This document shows positions 1 to 7,682 of a stretch of 64,000 nt of DNA, piece by piece. The translations under genes were made by a program, and so were the position numbers. Each line of letters starts with the position of its first letter. Position 1 is the first letter of the stretch. The stretch is from Bradyrhizobium iriomotense (lineage in GTDB: Bacteria > Pseudomonadota > Alphaproteobacteria > Rhizobiales > Xanthobacteraceae): assembly GCF_030160715.1 (NCBI RefSeq), contig NZ_BSOW01000014.1, positions 124,001-188,000 on the forward strand, given 5' to 3'. Below the pieces are notes generated by a model. That model searched no databases. It was not told the origin of the DNA and worked only from the letters and a program-made list of their open reading frames with translations.

Positions 1-729
1 GACATCGATGCGATCGCGGCCAAGGGGCTCGCTGCCGCCGATTGGCAGACGCGCTTGCCGCAGAACTCCTCGCCCTACACCTCGACCATCGTGTTCCTGG
101 TGCGCAAGGGCAATCCCAAGGGCATCAAGGACTGGGACGATCTGGTCAAGCCGGGCGTCGCCGTCATCACGCCGAACCCGAAGACCTCGGGCGGCGCGCG
201 CTGGAACTATCTGGCAGCCTGGGGCTATGCGCAGAAGAAGTTCGGCTCCGTCGACAAGACCAAGCAATTCATCGCAAATCTCTATCAAAACGTGCCTGTG
301 CTCGACACCGGCGCCCGCGGCTCGACCGTGACCTTCGTCGAGCGCGGCGTCGGCGACGTGCTGCTCGCCTGGGAGAACGAGGCGTTTCTGGCGCAGAAGG
401 AGTTCGGCGCCGACAAGTTCGAGATCGTGGCGCCGCCGCTCTCGATCCTCGCAGAGCCGCCGGTCACGATCGTCGACAAGGTTGCCGACAAGAAGGGTAC
501 GCGCAGCGTGGCCGATGCCTACCTGCAATATTGGTATACCAAGGAAGGTCAGGAAATCGCTGCGCGCAATTTCTATCGTCCGCGCGATCCGGACGTCGCG
601 AAGAAATACGAGAATGCCTTCGCGAAGGTCGAGCTGTTCACGATCGACGACGTTTTCGGCGGGTGGACCAAGGCACAGAAGGAACATTTTGCCGACGGTG
701 GCGTCTTCGATCAGATCTACAAGAACTGA
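1..729 (+). CDS. Sulfate-binding protein, 5'-truncated
   Basis: Periplasmic substrate-binding protein of a sulfate/thiosulfate ABC importer (Sbp/CysP family). Its start and signal peptide lie before the window; the reading frame is open from base 1 and ends at TGA 727-729. The visible part carries the family blocks around LVRKGNPKGIKDWDDL, the NPKTSGGARWNYLAAWGY segment, and a DTGARGSTVTF stretch that in this family contributes to the sulfate-binding pocket. It is followed on the same strand by two permeases and the ATPase, so it supplies the ligand to that transporter. Sbp (sulfate) and CysP (thiosulfate) cannot be separated with confidence from this fragment. Confidence 0.93.
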   Translation, partial: DIDAIAAKGLAAADWQTRLPQNSSPYTSTIVFLVRKGNPKGIKDWDDLVKPGVAVITPNPKTSGGARWNYLAAWGYAQKKFGSVDKTKQFIANLYQNVPVLDTGARGSTVTFVERGVGDVLLAWENEAFLAQKEFGADKFEIVAPPLSILAEPPVTIVDKVADKKGTRSVADAYLQYWYTKEGQEIAARNFYRPRDPDVAKKYENAFAKVELFTIDDVFGGWTKAQKEHFADGGVFDQIYKN

Positions 730-767
730 TCGAGCGCTGTCGCAGGAGGCTTTAAGCAGGGGACCTC

Positions 768-1604
768 GTGAGCGCAATCGCAGCACGACGACGAACATTG
801 CCGGGCTTCGGTCTCACGATGGGACTGACGCTGTCCTGGCTGTCGATCATCATCCTGATTCCGCTGGCAGGCCTCTTCCTGCGCACGCTCGAGCTCAGCC
901 CCGAGCAGTTCTGGGCGATCCTCTCCAGCCGCCGGACGCTGAACGCGTTGCGCGTGTCCTTCGGGCTCGCCTTCGCAGCGGCCTGCGTCAATCTTGTGAT
1001 GGGCAGCATCATTGTCTGGGCGCTGGTGCGCTACCGTTTCCCCGGTCGGCGGCTGTTCGACGCCATCGTCGACGTGCCCTTTGCGCTGCCGACTGCGGTC
1101 GCCGGCGTTGCGCTGACCTCGCTGTTTGCCGAGAAGGGCTGGCTGGGTGCGCCGCTTGCTGCACTCGGCATCAAGGTGGCTTTCACGCCGCTCGGCATCT
1201 TCATCGCCATGATCTTCATCGGTATCCCCTTCGTGGTGCGCACCGTGCAGCCGGTGCTGCAAGACCTCGATCCCGAGATCGAGGAGGCCGCGGGCAGTTT
1301 AGGGGCCAGCCGCTGGCAGACCATCATCCGCGTGATCCTGCCCTCTCTTGGGCCGGCGCTGCTGACGGGCTTGGCGCTTGCCTTCGCGCGCGCGGTCGGC
1401 GAATACGGCTCGGTGATCTTCATCGCCGGCAACCTGCCCAATGTCTCGGAGATCGCACCGCTCCTCATCGTGATCCGGCTCTCCGAGTTCCGCTACGCCG
1501 ATGCGACCGCGATCGCGGTCATCATGCTCGTCGTGTCCTTCGTCATCATCTTCGCCGTCAACCGGTTGCAGCGCTGGGCGCAGAACCGGATCCCGGTGCA
1601 TTGA
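768..1604 (+). CDS. cysT: Sulfate ABC transporter permease CysT
   Basis: Inner-membrane permease (278 aa) of the sulfate/thiosulfate importer, partner of CysW and CysA. Several hydrophobic segments are visible, the first near residues 18-40. The EAA-type loop that docks on the ATPase is seen as EEAAGSLGASRWQTIIRVILP. The start is GTG at 768, preceded by a GGGGAC ribosome site about six bases upstream; the preceding gene ends 38 bases earlier. It lies between the binding protein and cysW in one transcription unit. Confidence 0.94.
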   Translation: MSAIAARRRTLPGFGLTMGLTLSWLSIIILIPLAGLFLRTLELSPEQFWAILSSRRTLNALRVSFGLAFAAACVNLVMGSIIVWALVRYRFPGRRLFDAIVDVPFALPTAVAGVALTSLFAEKGWLGAPLAALGIKVAFTPLGIFIAMIFIGIPFVVRTVQPVLQDLDPEIEEAAGSLGASRWQTIIRVILPSLGPALLTGLALAFARAVGEYGSVIFIAGNLPNVSEIAPLLIVIRLSEFRYADATAIAVIMLVVSFVIIFAVNRLQRWAQNRIPVH

Positions 1605-1614
1605 GGCCCAAACG

Positions 1615-2526
1615 ATGACGATGCAGATCGCCGATTCAGTTTCGCTCTCGACGCCCGACGCGAAGGCGCGCCGCCATGCGGTCGCCGCCGGCGAAAACCT
1701 TCGCACCGAGCCGAGGGCGGTGCGCATCGCGATCATCTCCGTCGCGGTCCTCTTCCTCACGGTTTTCGTCGTGCTGCCGCTGGTCGTCGTGTTCGCGCAG
1801 GCCTTCTCCAGGGGCATCATGGCCTATGTCGCGGCGCTGTCGGAGCCCGAGGCGCTGGCCGCGATCCGGCTGACGCTGCTGGTGGCGGCGATCTCGGTTG
1901 GCCTCAATCTCGTGTTCGGTCTGGTCGCGGCCTGGGCGATCGCCAAATTCGAGTTCAAGGGCAAGACCTTCCTGATCTCGCTGATCGACCTGCCGTTCTC
2001 GGTGAGCCCGGTGATCTCGGGCCTCGTCTTCGTGCTGCTGTTCGGCGCGCAGGGCTATTTCGGCGGATGGCTGCGGGACCACGACATCCAGATCCTGTTC
2101 GCTGTGCCTGGCATCGCGCTTGCGACCACGTTCGTGACCTTCCCCTTCGTGGCGCGCGCATTGATCCCGCTGATGCAGGAGCAGGGCACGCAGGAGGAAG
2201 AGGCCGCGATCTCGCTCGGCGCCTCGGGCCTGCAAACGTTCTTCCGTGTGACCTTGCCCAATATCAAATGGGGCGTGCTCTACGGCGTCCTGCTCTGCAA
2301 TGCGCGCGCGATGGGCGAGTTCGGCGCGGTCTCCGTCGTCTCCGGCCATATCCGCGGCGAAACCAACACCATGCCGCTGCTGGTCGAGATCCTCTACAAC
2401 GAATACCAGTTCGTCGCTGCGTTTGCGATCGCCTCGCTGCTCGCGATGCTGGCGCTGATCACGCTGATCGCCAAAACCATTCTCGAACGTCATCTGGACG
2501 AAGGACACGACTCCCGTGACCATTGA
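1615..2526 (+). CDS. cysW: Sulfate ABC transporter permease CysW
   Basis: Second inner-membrane permease (303 aa) of the sulfate importer. It has an N-terminal cytoplasmic extension of about 35 residues, then a strong membrane segment (IIS..FLTVFVVLPLVVVFAQ) and further hydrophobic spans. The ABC-docking loop reads EEEAAISLGASGLQTFFRVT. I chose ATG 1615, ten bases after the cysT stop; an in-frame upstream extension would run inside cysT. Its 3' end overlaps cysA by 11 bases, which implies translational coupling. Confidence 0.93.
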   Translation: MTMQIADSVSLSTPDAKARRHAVAAGENLRTEPRAVRIAIISVAVLFLTVFVVLPLVVVFAQAFSRGIMAYVAALSEPEALAAIRLTLLVAAISVGLNLVFGLVAAWAIAKFEFKGKTFLISLIDLPFSVSPVISGLVFVLLFGAQGYFGGWLRDHDIQILFAVPGIALATTFVTFPFVARALIPLMQEQGTQEEEAAISLGASGLQTFFRVTLPNIKWGVLYGVLLCNARAMGEFGAVSVVSGHIRGETNTMPLLVEILYNEYQFVAAFAIASLLAMLALITLIAKTILERHLDEGHDSRDH

Positions 2527-3550
2527 AGTCAAGAATCTCGTCAAGAAATTCGGGACCTTTGCCGCGCTCGACGGCGTCGACCTCAAGGTCGACAATGGCG
2601 AGCTCGTGGCGCTGCTCGGACCGTCGGGCTCCGGCAAGACGACGCTGCTGCGGATCATCGCCGGCCTGGACTGGCCGGATTCCGGTGAAGTCTCCTTCAA
2701 CGGCGAGGACGCACTCGCGCAGGGCGCGCGTGAGCGTAATGTCGGCTTCGTGTTCCAGCACTATGCGCTGTTCCGCCACATGACGGTGTTCGAGAACGTG
2801 GCCTTCGGCCTGCGTGTTCAGCCGCGTGCAGTTCGGAAGGACGAGTCCTCTATCCGCGCGCGTGTCAAGGAGCTGCTCGATCTCGTGCAGCTCGACTGGC
2901 TCGCCGACCGCTATCCGAGCCAGCTCTCCGGCGGCCAGCGCCAGCGTATCGCGCTGGCGCGCGCACTCGCGATCGAGCCGCGGATTCTGCTGCTCGACGA
3001 GCCCTTCGGCGCGCTGGATGCGAAGGTGCGCAAGGAGCTGCGCAAATGGCTGCGCTCGCTGCATCACGAGATCAACGTCACCTCGATCTTCGTCACGCAC
3101 GACCAGGAGGAGGCGCTCGAGGTCGCCAACCGCGTCGTGGTGATGGACAAGGGCAAAATCGAGCAGATCGGCTCTCCCAATGATGTCTATGAGAGACCGG
3201 CGACCGCCTTCGTTCACGGCTTCATCGGCGAATCCATCGAGCTGCCTGTTCAGGTCGCCGACGGTGTGGTTCGGCTCGGCGACCGGCCGCTCAGGCTCGC
3301 CGCCGAGGGCGTAGCGTCTGGCGCGTCAAAACTGTTCGTGCGACGACATGACATGTTGGTCGGGGCGCCCGGCAGCGGCGCCTTCGAGGGCGCCGTGCGG
3401 CATGTCCGGAACTTCGGACCCGTCCAGCGGGCGGAGGTCGCGCTGTTCGACGGTGAAACCATCGAGATCGACGCTCCTCGCGACAAGGAGCTGAGCGTCG
3501 GCGAAAGGGTCGGCCTGGATCCGCGCCGCTATCGGATATTTACAGCCTAA
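2516..3550 (+). CDS. cysA: Sulfate/thiosulfate import ATP-binding protein CysA
   Basis: Cytoplasmic ATPase (344 aa) that energises sulfate import. It has a Walker A motif GPSGSGKTT at residues 35-43, the ABC signature LSGGQRQR starting at residue 137, Walker B ILLLDEPFGALD with D161/E162, and the switch histidine in FVTHD. A TOBE-like C-terminal domain follows (about residues 235-340). The start is GTG 2516, overlapping the end of cysW. It is the last gene of the unit; a palindromic repeat (3554-3646) begins four bases after the stop and could help end the transcript. Confidence 0.95.
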   Translation: MTIEVKNLVKKFGTFAALDGVDLKVDNGELVALLGPSGSGKTTLLRIIAGLDWPDSGEVSFNGEDALAQGARERNVGFVFQHYALFRHMTVFENVAFGLRVQPRAVRKDESSIRARVKELLDLVQLDWLADRYPSQLSGGQRQRIALARALAIEPRILLLDEPFGALDAKVRKELRKWLRSLHHEINVTSIFVTHDQEEALEVANRVVVMDKGKIEQIGSPNDVYERPATAFVHGFIGESIELPVQVADGVVRLGDRPLRLAAEGVASGASKLFVRRHDMLVGAPGSGAFEGAVRHVRNFGPVQRAEVALFDGETIEIDAPRDKELSVGERVGLDPRRYRIFTA

Positions 3551-3553
3551 CTT

Positions 3554-3646
3554 GTCATTCCGGGGCGATGCGCAGCATCGAACCCGGAATCTGGATGTTG
3601 TGGCACGAGATTCCGGGTTCGCGCTCGCGCGCGCCCCGGAATGAAC
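3554..3646. repeat. Palindromic repeat family C, copy 1
   Basis: Two inverted arms: GTCATTCCGGGGCG at the left and its near-complement CGCCCCGGAATGA at the right, with an inner pair CCCGGAATCT / AGATTCCGGG. The same design recurs at 48340-48436 and, as a half-copy, at 26879-26916. It lies just after the cysA stop and can fold as RNA on either strand. Confidence 0.8.
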
Positions 3647-3727
3647 ATCGGCATAATTCCGCAAAATTCACCTTTCAGCCACGGTTGGTATGCAACAACG
3701 GCCCGTCTTTTTTGGGGGCCCTGATTC

Positions 3728-4231
3728 ATGCGCGCTGCGGCCGCAATTGTCATCGCTTTGCTTCTCGCCGGCTGCGCGGGCAACGAAGCGCCGGTCGAAC
3801 AGCCGTCGATGTATGCCGACATGGCCGTATCAGGCGCGCGGCTCGATGCGCAGGCTGCGGCCGTGATGATCTCGCAGTACCGCCAGAACAACAGCCTCGG
3901 CACCGTCATCATCGATCCCGACCTGATGAGACTGGCGGAATCCCAGTCACAGGCAATGGCGGCCGCCAACAAGATGGACCACGACGTCCGCGCGCCGCTC
4001 GCCAGGCGGCTCGCCGCCGGCGGCTATCCGGCAACCGTCGCGGTTGAGAACATCTCGGCCGGCTATCATACCCTGGCGGAAGCATTTTCCGGCTGGCGCG
4101 ACTCGCCCCCGCACCGGGCGAACATGCTCAAGAGCGGTGTCACAAAATTGGGCATAGCGGCGAGCTATGCTCCGAACACCAAATACAAGGTGTTCTGGAC
4201 GATGATTTTGGCATCTACCGAGCCCCGATAA
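3728..4231 (+). CDS. CAP/SCP-domain lipoprotein
   Basis: Secreted protein of 167 aa. The N terminus is a lipoprotein signal (hydrophobic run followed by lipobox LLAGC, Cys near residue 16), so it is probably anchored in the envelope. The rest matches the bacterial CAP (SCP/PR1) domain: the DPDLMRLAESQSQAMAA helix, a MDHD motif, ENISAGY and the WRDSPPHRANML block with the conserved histidine. CAP proteins in bacteria have no single established activity, so no specific function is assigned. It stands alone between repeat C1 and the patatin gene. Confidence 0.85.
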   Translation: MRAAAAIVIALLLAGCAGNEAPVEQPSMYADMAVSGARLDAQAAAVMISQYRQNNSLGTVIIDPDLMRLAESQSQAMAAANKMDHDVRAPLARRLAAGGYPATVAVENISAGYHTLAEAFSGWRDSPPHRANMLKSGVTKLGIAASYAPNTKYKVFWTMILASTEPR

Positions 4232-4311
4232 GCCAGTCTTGATCCCCAAAACATTGACGCCGCCGTGAACTGGGGTCACGGTGGGCGGCCCTCAGTCCAA
4301 TTGATCCCGTC

Positions 4312-5493
4312 ATGACCGATCATCAAGGCCCGGCATCGAACAGAATCCCCGCCAATGCGCAGCGCGTCCTGGTGCTCCAGGGCGGTGGTGCGCTCGGTTC
4401 CTATCAGGCGGGCGCCTATCAGTCGCTGTGCCATTTCGGCTTCGAGCCGGAATGGGTCGCGGGAATCTCGATCGGCGCGGTCAACGCCGCCATCATCGCC
4501 GGCAATGAGGGCCAGACCCGCATCAAGCGGCTCAAGGAATTCTGGGAGATGGTGTCGGCGCCGGTGCCGTGGAAGCCGATCGGCAAGAGCGATCACAGCC
4601 GCGAGCTGTTCAACTCCACCAGCGCCGCGCTGATCGCGACCTTCGGCGTGCCGGGCTTCTTCACCCCGCGCATTCCGCCCGCGCCGCTCTGGCCGCCGGG
4701 GCATCCGGAAGCGGAGAGCTATTACGACACCGCGCCCCTGAAGAAGACGCTGGAGCGGCTGGTCGATTTCGATCGCATCAACGATCTGAAGACGCGCCTG
4801 TCGGTCGGCGCGGTCGGCGTCACCTCCGGCAATTTCCGCTACTTCGACAATTACGAGTTCAAGAAGCTCGGCAAGAAGATCGGCCCGGAGCACATCATGG
4901 CATCCGGCGCACTGCCGCCGGGTTTTCCCTCCGTCATCATCGATGGCGAGCACTATTGGGATGGCGGTATCGCCTCCAACACGCCGCTCGACTATGTGCT
5001 CGACGCCGAAATCGATCGAGACATGCTGATCTTCCAGGTCGACCTGTTCAGCGCGCGCGGCGATTTGCCGGCGTCGCTGCTGGACGCCGCCGAGCGTGAG
5101 AAGGACATCCGCTATTCCAGCCGCACGCGGATGAACACCGATAAGAACAAGCAGATCCACAATGCCCGCAGGGCGGTGCGCGACCTGATCAGCAAATTGC
5201 CGGATTACCTGAAGAACGATCCCTCGGTCGAATTCCTCGCCAAGGCGGCGCGCGAAAGCACCGTGACCGTCGTGCACCTGATCTATCGCACCAAGAACTA
5301 CGAATCTTCATCGAAGGATTACGACTTCTCGCATGTCGCCATGGTCGAGCATTGGGAAGCCGGCGTGCGCGACGTGCATCTGTCGATGCGGCACAAGGAT
5401 TGGCTCGAGCGGCCGCAGTCCGGCGAGACCATGGTGACCTACGATCTCACGGGGGACGTTACCGCACCCCCGGCCTCAACCAGGAGCGAATGA
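4312..5493 (+). CDS. Patatin-like phospholipase with C-terminal DUF3734-type region
   Basis: Serine lipid acyl hydrolase (393 aa). The oxyanion-hole motif GGGALGSYQ is at residues 24-32, the nucleophile elbow GISIG at residues 51-55 (Ser53), and the catalytic aspartate in DGG at residue 217, so the Ser-Asp dyad is complete. The C-terminal part (RTKNYESSSKDYDFSH) resembles the DUF3734 extension found in alphaproteobacterial patatins. The 3-hydroxybutyrate dehydrogenase gene starts one base after the stop, with its ribosome site inside this gene, so the two are co-translated. That pairing suggests work on storage polymer or membrane lipid, but the substrate is inference. Confidence 0.9.
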   Translation: MTDHQGPASNRIPANAQRVLVLQGGGALGSYQAGAYQSLCHFGFEPEWVAGISIGAVNAAIIAGNEGQTRIKRLKEFWEMVSAPVPWKPIGKSDHSRELFNSTSAALIATFGVPGFFTPRIPPAPLWPPGHPEAESYYDTAPLKKTLERLVDFDRINDLKTRLSVGAVGVTSGNFRYFDNYEFKKLGKKIGPEHIMASGALPPGFPSVIIDGEHYWDGGIASNTPLDYVLDAEIDRDMLIFQVDLFSARGDLPASLLDAAEREKDIRYSSRTRMNTDKNKQIHNARRAVRDLISKLPDYLKNDPSVEFLAKAARESTVTVVHLIYRTKNYESSSKDYDFSHVAMVEHWEAGVRDVHLSMRHKDWLERPQSGETMVTYDLTGDVTAPPASTRSE

Positions 5494-5494
5494 T

Positions 5495-6283
5495 ATGGGT
5501 AGCTTGTCAGGCAAGAACGCCGTCGTGACCGGATCGACCAGCGGCATCGGGCTCGCTTATGCGCGTGCCTTTGCTGGCGCCGGCGCCAACGTCGTCATCA
5601 ACGGCTTCGGCTCGCCCGAGGATATCGAGAAGGAGCGTGCCAAGATCGAGGCCGACTTCAAGGTGAAGGCGATCTATTCGCCCGCCGATATGACCAAGCC
5701 GACCCAAATCGCGGAGATGATCGCGCTCGGCGAGAAGACGTTCGGCTCGGTCGACGTCCTCGTCAACAATGCCGGCATCCAGTTCGTCTCGCCGATCGAG
5801 GAGTTCCCGATCGAGAAATGGGACCAGATCATCGCGATCAACCTGTCTTCGGCCTTCCATGCCATTCGCGCCGCCGTGCCCGGCATGAAGAAGCGGAGTT
5901 GGGGCCGCATCATCAACACGGCTTCGGCGCATTCGCTGGTCGCTTCGCCCTTCAAGTCGGCCTACGTCTCGGCCAAGCACGGCATTGCCGGTCTCACCAA
6001 GACCGTAGCGCTCGAGGTTGCGACCCACAAGATCACCTGCAACTGCATCAGCCCCGGTTATGTCTGGACGCCGCTGGTCGAGAAGCAGATCCCGGACACG
6101 ATGAAGGCGCGCAATCTGACGCGCGAGCAGGTCATCAACGACGTTCTGCTCGACGCGCAGCCGACGAAGGAGTTCGTGACCTCCGAGCAGGTGGCGTCGC
6201 TGGCGCTGTTCCTGTGCAGCGACGACGCTGCGCAGATTACCGGCACCAATCTCTCGATCGACGGCGGCTGGACGGCGGAGTAG
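5495..6283 (+). CDS. 3-hydroxybutyrate dehydrogenase
   Basis: Short-chain dehydrogenase (262 aa) that interconverts (R)-3-hydroxybutyrate and acetoacetate with NAD, in cytoplasmic polyhydroxybutyrate/ketone-body metabolism. It shows the cofactor motif TGSTSGIG at residues 12-19, NNAG at 91-94, and the catalytic Ser144, Tyr157 and Lys161. The blocks SAHSLVASPFKSAYVSAKHG and CISPGYVWTPLVEKQIPD are characteristic of the 3-hydroxybutyrate dehydrogenase subgroup. The start is ATG 5495, one base after the patatin stop, with AGGAG nine bases upstream. A bdhA name would fit but is not certain. Confidence 0.93.
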   Translation: MGSLSGKNAVVTGSTSGIGLAYARAFAGAGANVVINGFGSPEDIEKERAKIEADFKVKAIYSPADMTKPTQIAEMIALGEKTFGSVDVLVNNAGIQFVSPIEEFPIEKWDQIIAINLSSAFHAIRAAVPGMKKRSWGRIINTASAHSLVASPFKSAYVSAKHGIAGLTKTVALEVATHKITCNCISPGYVWTPLVEKQIPDTMKARNLTREQVINDVLLDAQPTKEFVTSEQVASLALFLCSDDAAQITGTNLSIDGGWTAE

Positions 6284-6307
6284 TTCGGGTCGACCTAATA
6301 ACTCTCG

Positions 6308-6507
6308 GTCATGCCCCGCGAAGGCGGGGCATCTAAAGCATGATCCGGAAAAGTGTGAAGCGGTTTTCCGGAAAGATCATGCGCAAACAACAACCTAAAG
6401 CGCGATGACGATTCATCCTAATCTCATCGCGCTTTAGTACGCCGCGGCTTCTCGGTTAGTCACAGCCGTCTCGGAGTACTGGATCGCCCGCCTTCGCGGG
6501 CGATGAC
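6308..6507. repeat. Palindromic repeat family A, copy 1, split by a family B element
   Basis: Left arm GTCATGCCCCGCG...GGGGCATC and right arm TACTGGATCGCCCG...GGGCGATGAC match the five other family A copies (10924, 29290, 44444, 55304, 61422). The normal join of left arm to inner arm reads CATCCAGTACGCC. Here it reads CATC, then TA, a 99-bp insert, TA, then GTACGCC. This records insertion of the family B element into a pre-existing family A copy. Confidence 0.85.
6334..6436 (+). mobile_element. Two-hairpin MITE-like element (family B), copy 1
   Basis: The element is AAGCATGATCCGG...CATCGCGCTT, 99 bp, flanked by TA on both sides (6334-6335 and 6435-6436); the outer bases make the original site C-TA-G. 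The first half folds as GCATGATC/GATCATGC with an inner CCGGAAAA/TTTTCCGG. The second half (6395-6436) is a hairpin with perfect 13-base arms TAAAGCGCGATGA/TCATCGCGCTTTA. There is no coding capacity. It is nested inside repeat A1. Confidence 0.82.
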
Positions 6508-6518
6508 GGGGAGGGCGT

Positions 6519-7343
6519 TCAATGCGTCCAGGCCAGTGCGGTGACGATCGCCGACGACAGGTTCAACTCCGCAAACATGATCTTGCCGGCGACCACGAAG
6601 AGGACGCTGGCAAGCGTCAGGCGCAGCACCGTCTCCGGCACGCGCGTCGCACTGTAGCTGCCCAGGACGATGCCGGGCAGCGAGCCCATGAGCAGCACGC
6701 CCATCAGGGCCCAATCCACGTCGCCAAGCGCCCAGTGCCCTGTGCCCGCCACCAGCGTCAGCGGGACGGCGTGCGCGATGTCGGAGCCGACGATGGTCGC
6801 CATCGGCAGGCGCGGGTAGAGCAGGAGAAGCACGGTCACGCCGACCGCGCCGGCGCCGACCGATGAAATCGAGACCAGCACGCCGAGTACGGCACCGGTG
6901 ACCACGGTCGCGATCGCCGTGGTGCGGTCATCGACGCCTTCGAGCGTTCTGCGATAGCGCTCCATGATCGCCTTGCGGAAGATCAGGGAGGTTGCGGTGA
7001 GCAGCAGCGCGAAGCACAGCACCAGATTGACCAGGCCGCGCTCGGTATCGCTCTTGAGATCGAGTTTCCACAGCACGAACAGCGTCAGCGCGCTCGCCGG
7101 AATGCTGCCGCAGGCCAGCCGCAGGACCGCGGGCCAATGCACGCTGCGCGACCAGCCATGCACCACGCTGCCGCCGGTCTTGGTGCCGGCGGCGTAGAGC
7201 AGGTCGGTGCCGACCGCGGTCGAGGGATGGACGCCGAACAAGAGGATCAGCAGCGGCGTCATCAGCGAGCCGCCGCCAACGCCGGTCATCCCGACCAGCA
7301 GGCCGACACCGAATCCTGAAGCAACGTAGAGCGGGTCAATCAT
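6519..7343 (-). CDS. TauE/SafE-family sulfite/organosulfonate exporter-like membrane protein
   Basis: Inner-membrane protein (274 aa) with about eight hydrophobic segments and the family's glycine-rich opening GFGVGLLVGMTGVGGGSLMTP; a second repeat unit contains GVLVSISSVGAGAVGV. TauE/SafE proteins export small anions such as sulfite, sulfoacetate or related compounds. The substrate here is unknown; the sulfate importer at 1-3550 is close but on the opposite strand and separated by four genes, so a sulfur role is only suggestive. It is convergent with the 3-hydroxybutyrate dehydrogenase gene, with repeat A1/B1 between them. Confidence 0.85.
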   Translation of the reverse strand: MIDPLYVASGFGVGLLVGMTGVGGGSLMTPLLILLFGVHPSTAVGTDLLYAAGTKTGGSVVHGWSRSVHWPAVLRLACGSIPASALTLFVLWKLDLKSDTERGLVNLVLCFALLLTATSLIFRKAIMERYRRTLEGVDDRTTAIATVVTGAVLGVLVSISSVGAGAVGVTVLLLLYPRLPMATIVGSDIAHAVPLTLVAGTGHWALGDVDWALMGVLLMGSLPGIVLGSYSATRVPETVLRLTLASVLFVVAGKIMFAELNLSSAIVTALAWTH

Positions 7344-7580
7344 GCGCGGGGGAATCTAGGTTCATCTCGTTGGTCACGCAATACGACGTAGAATAAACCT
7401 ACTCCTGACGGCAATGGAGTGCGGGGAAATAAGAAGAAATTATGCGTCGACTGGAAATTGGTAGCCATTTTTACCCAATTGTCCCCCTCCCGCGAAATGA
7501 CCATTTTGCGGCCGCGGGCCAACTCAAACGCAAAGGAGCCCAAAAGGTTCCGGGTCGGGCAGCGAATTTTATCGGCGGCC
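7344..7580. other. Intergenic stretch without a supported gene
   Basis: About 237 bases between the TauE-like gene and family B copy 2. A frame opens at 7442 but runs into the repeat and ends there, so I do not call it. No clear terminator or RNA signature was seen. Confidence 0.5.
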
Positions 7581-7682
7581 TAAAGCATGATCCGGAAAAG
7601 TGTGAAGCGGTTTTCCGGAAAGATCATGCGCAAACAACAACCTAAGCGCGATGATGATTCATCCTAGTCTCATCGCGCTTTA
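7581..7682 (+). mobile_element. Two-hairpin MITE-like element (family B), copy 2
   Basis: Same two hairpins as copy 1 with a few substitutions and one deleted A in the middle (CCTAAGCGCG). TA is present at both ends (7581-7582 and 7681-7682). The reconstructed empty site is CC-TA-GC, that is CTAG. On the minus strand the right-hand TA plus the first A of the element forms the TAA stop of the flippase gene (7680-7682); before insertion that stop would have been TAG. Confidence 0.85.

Noticed and set aside
7442..7645. A 67-codon plus-strand frame between the TauE-like and flippase genes
   Set aside because: It runs into repeat B copy 2 and takes its last third from the repeat, and no ribosome site or family match is seen.
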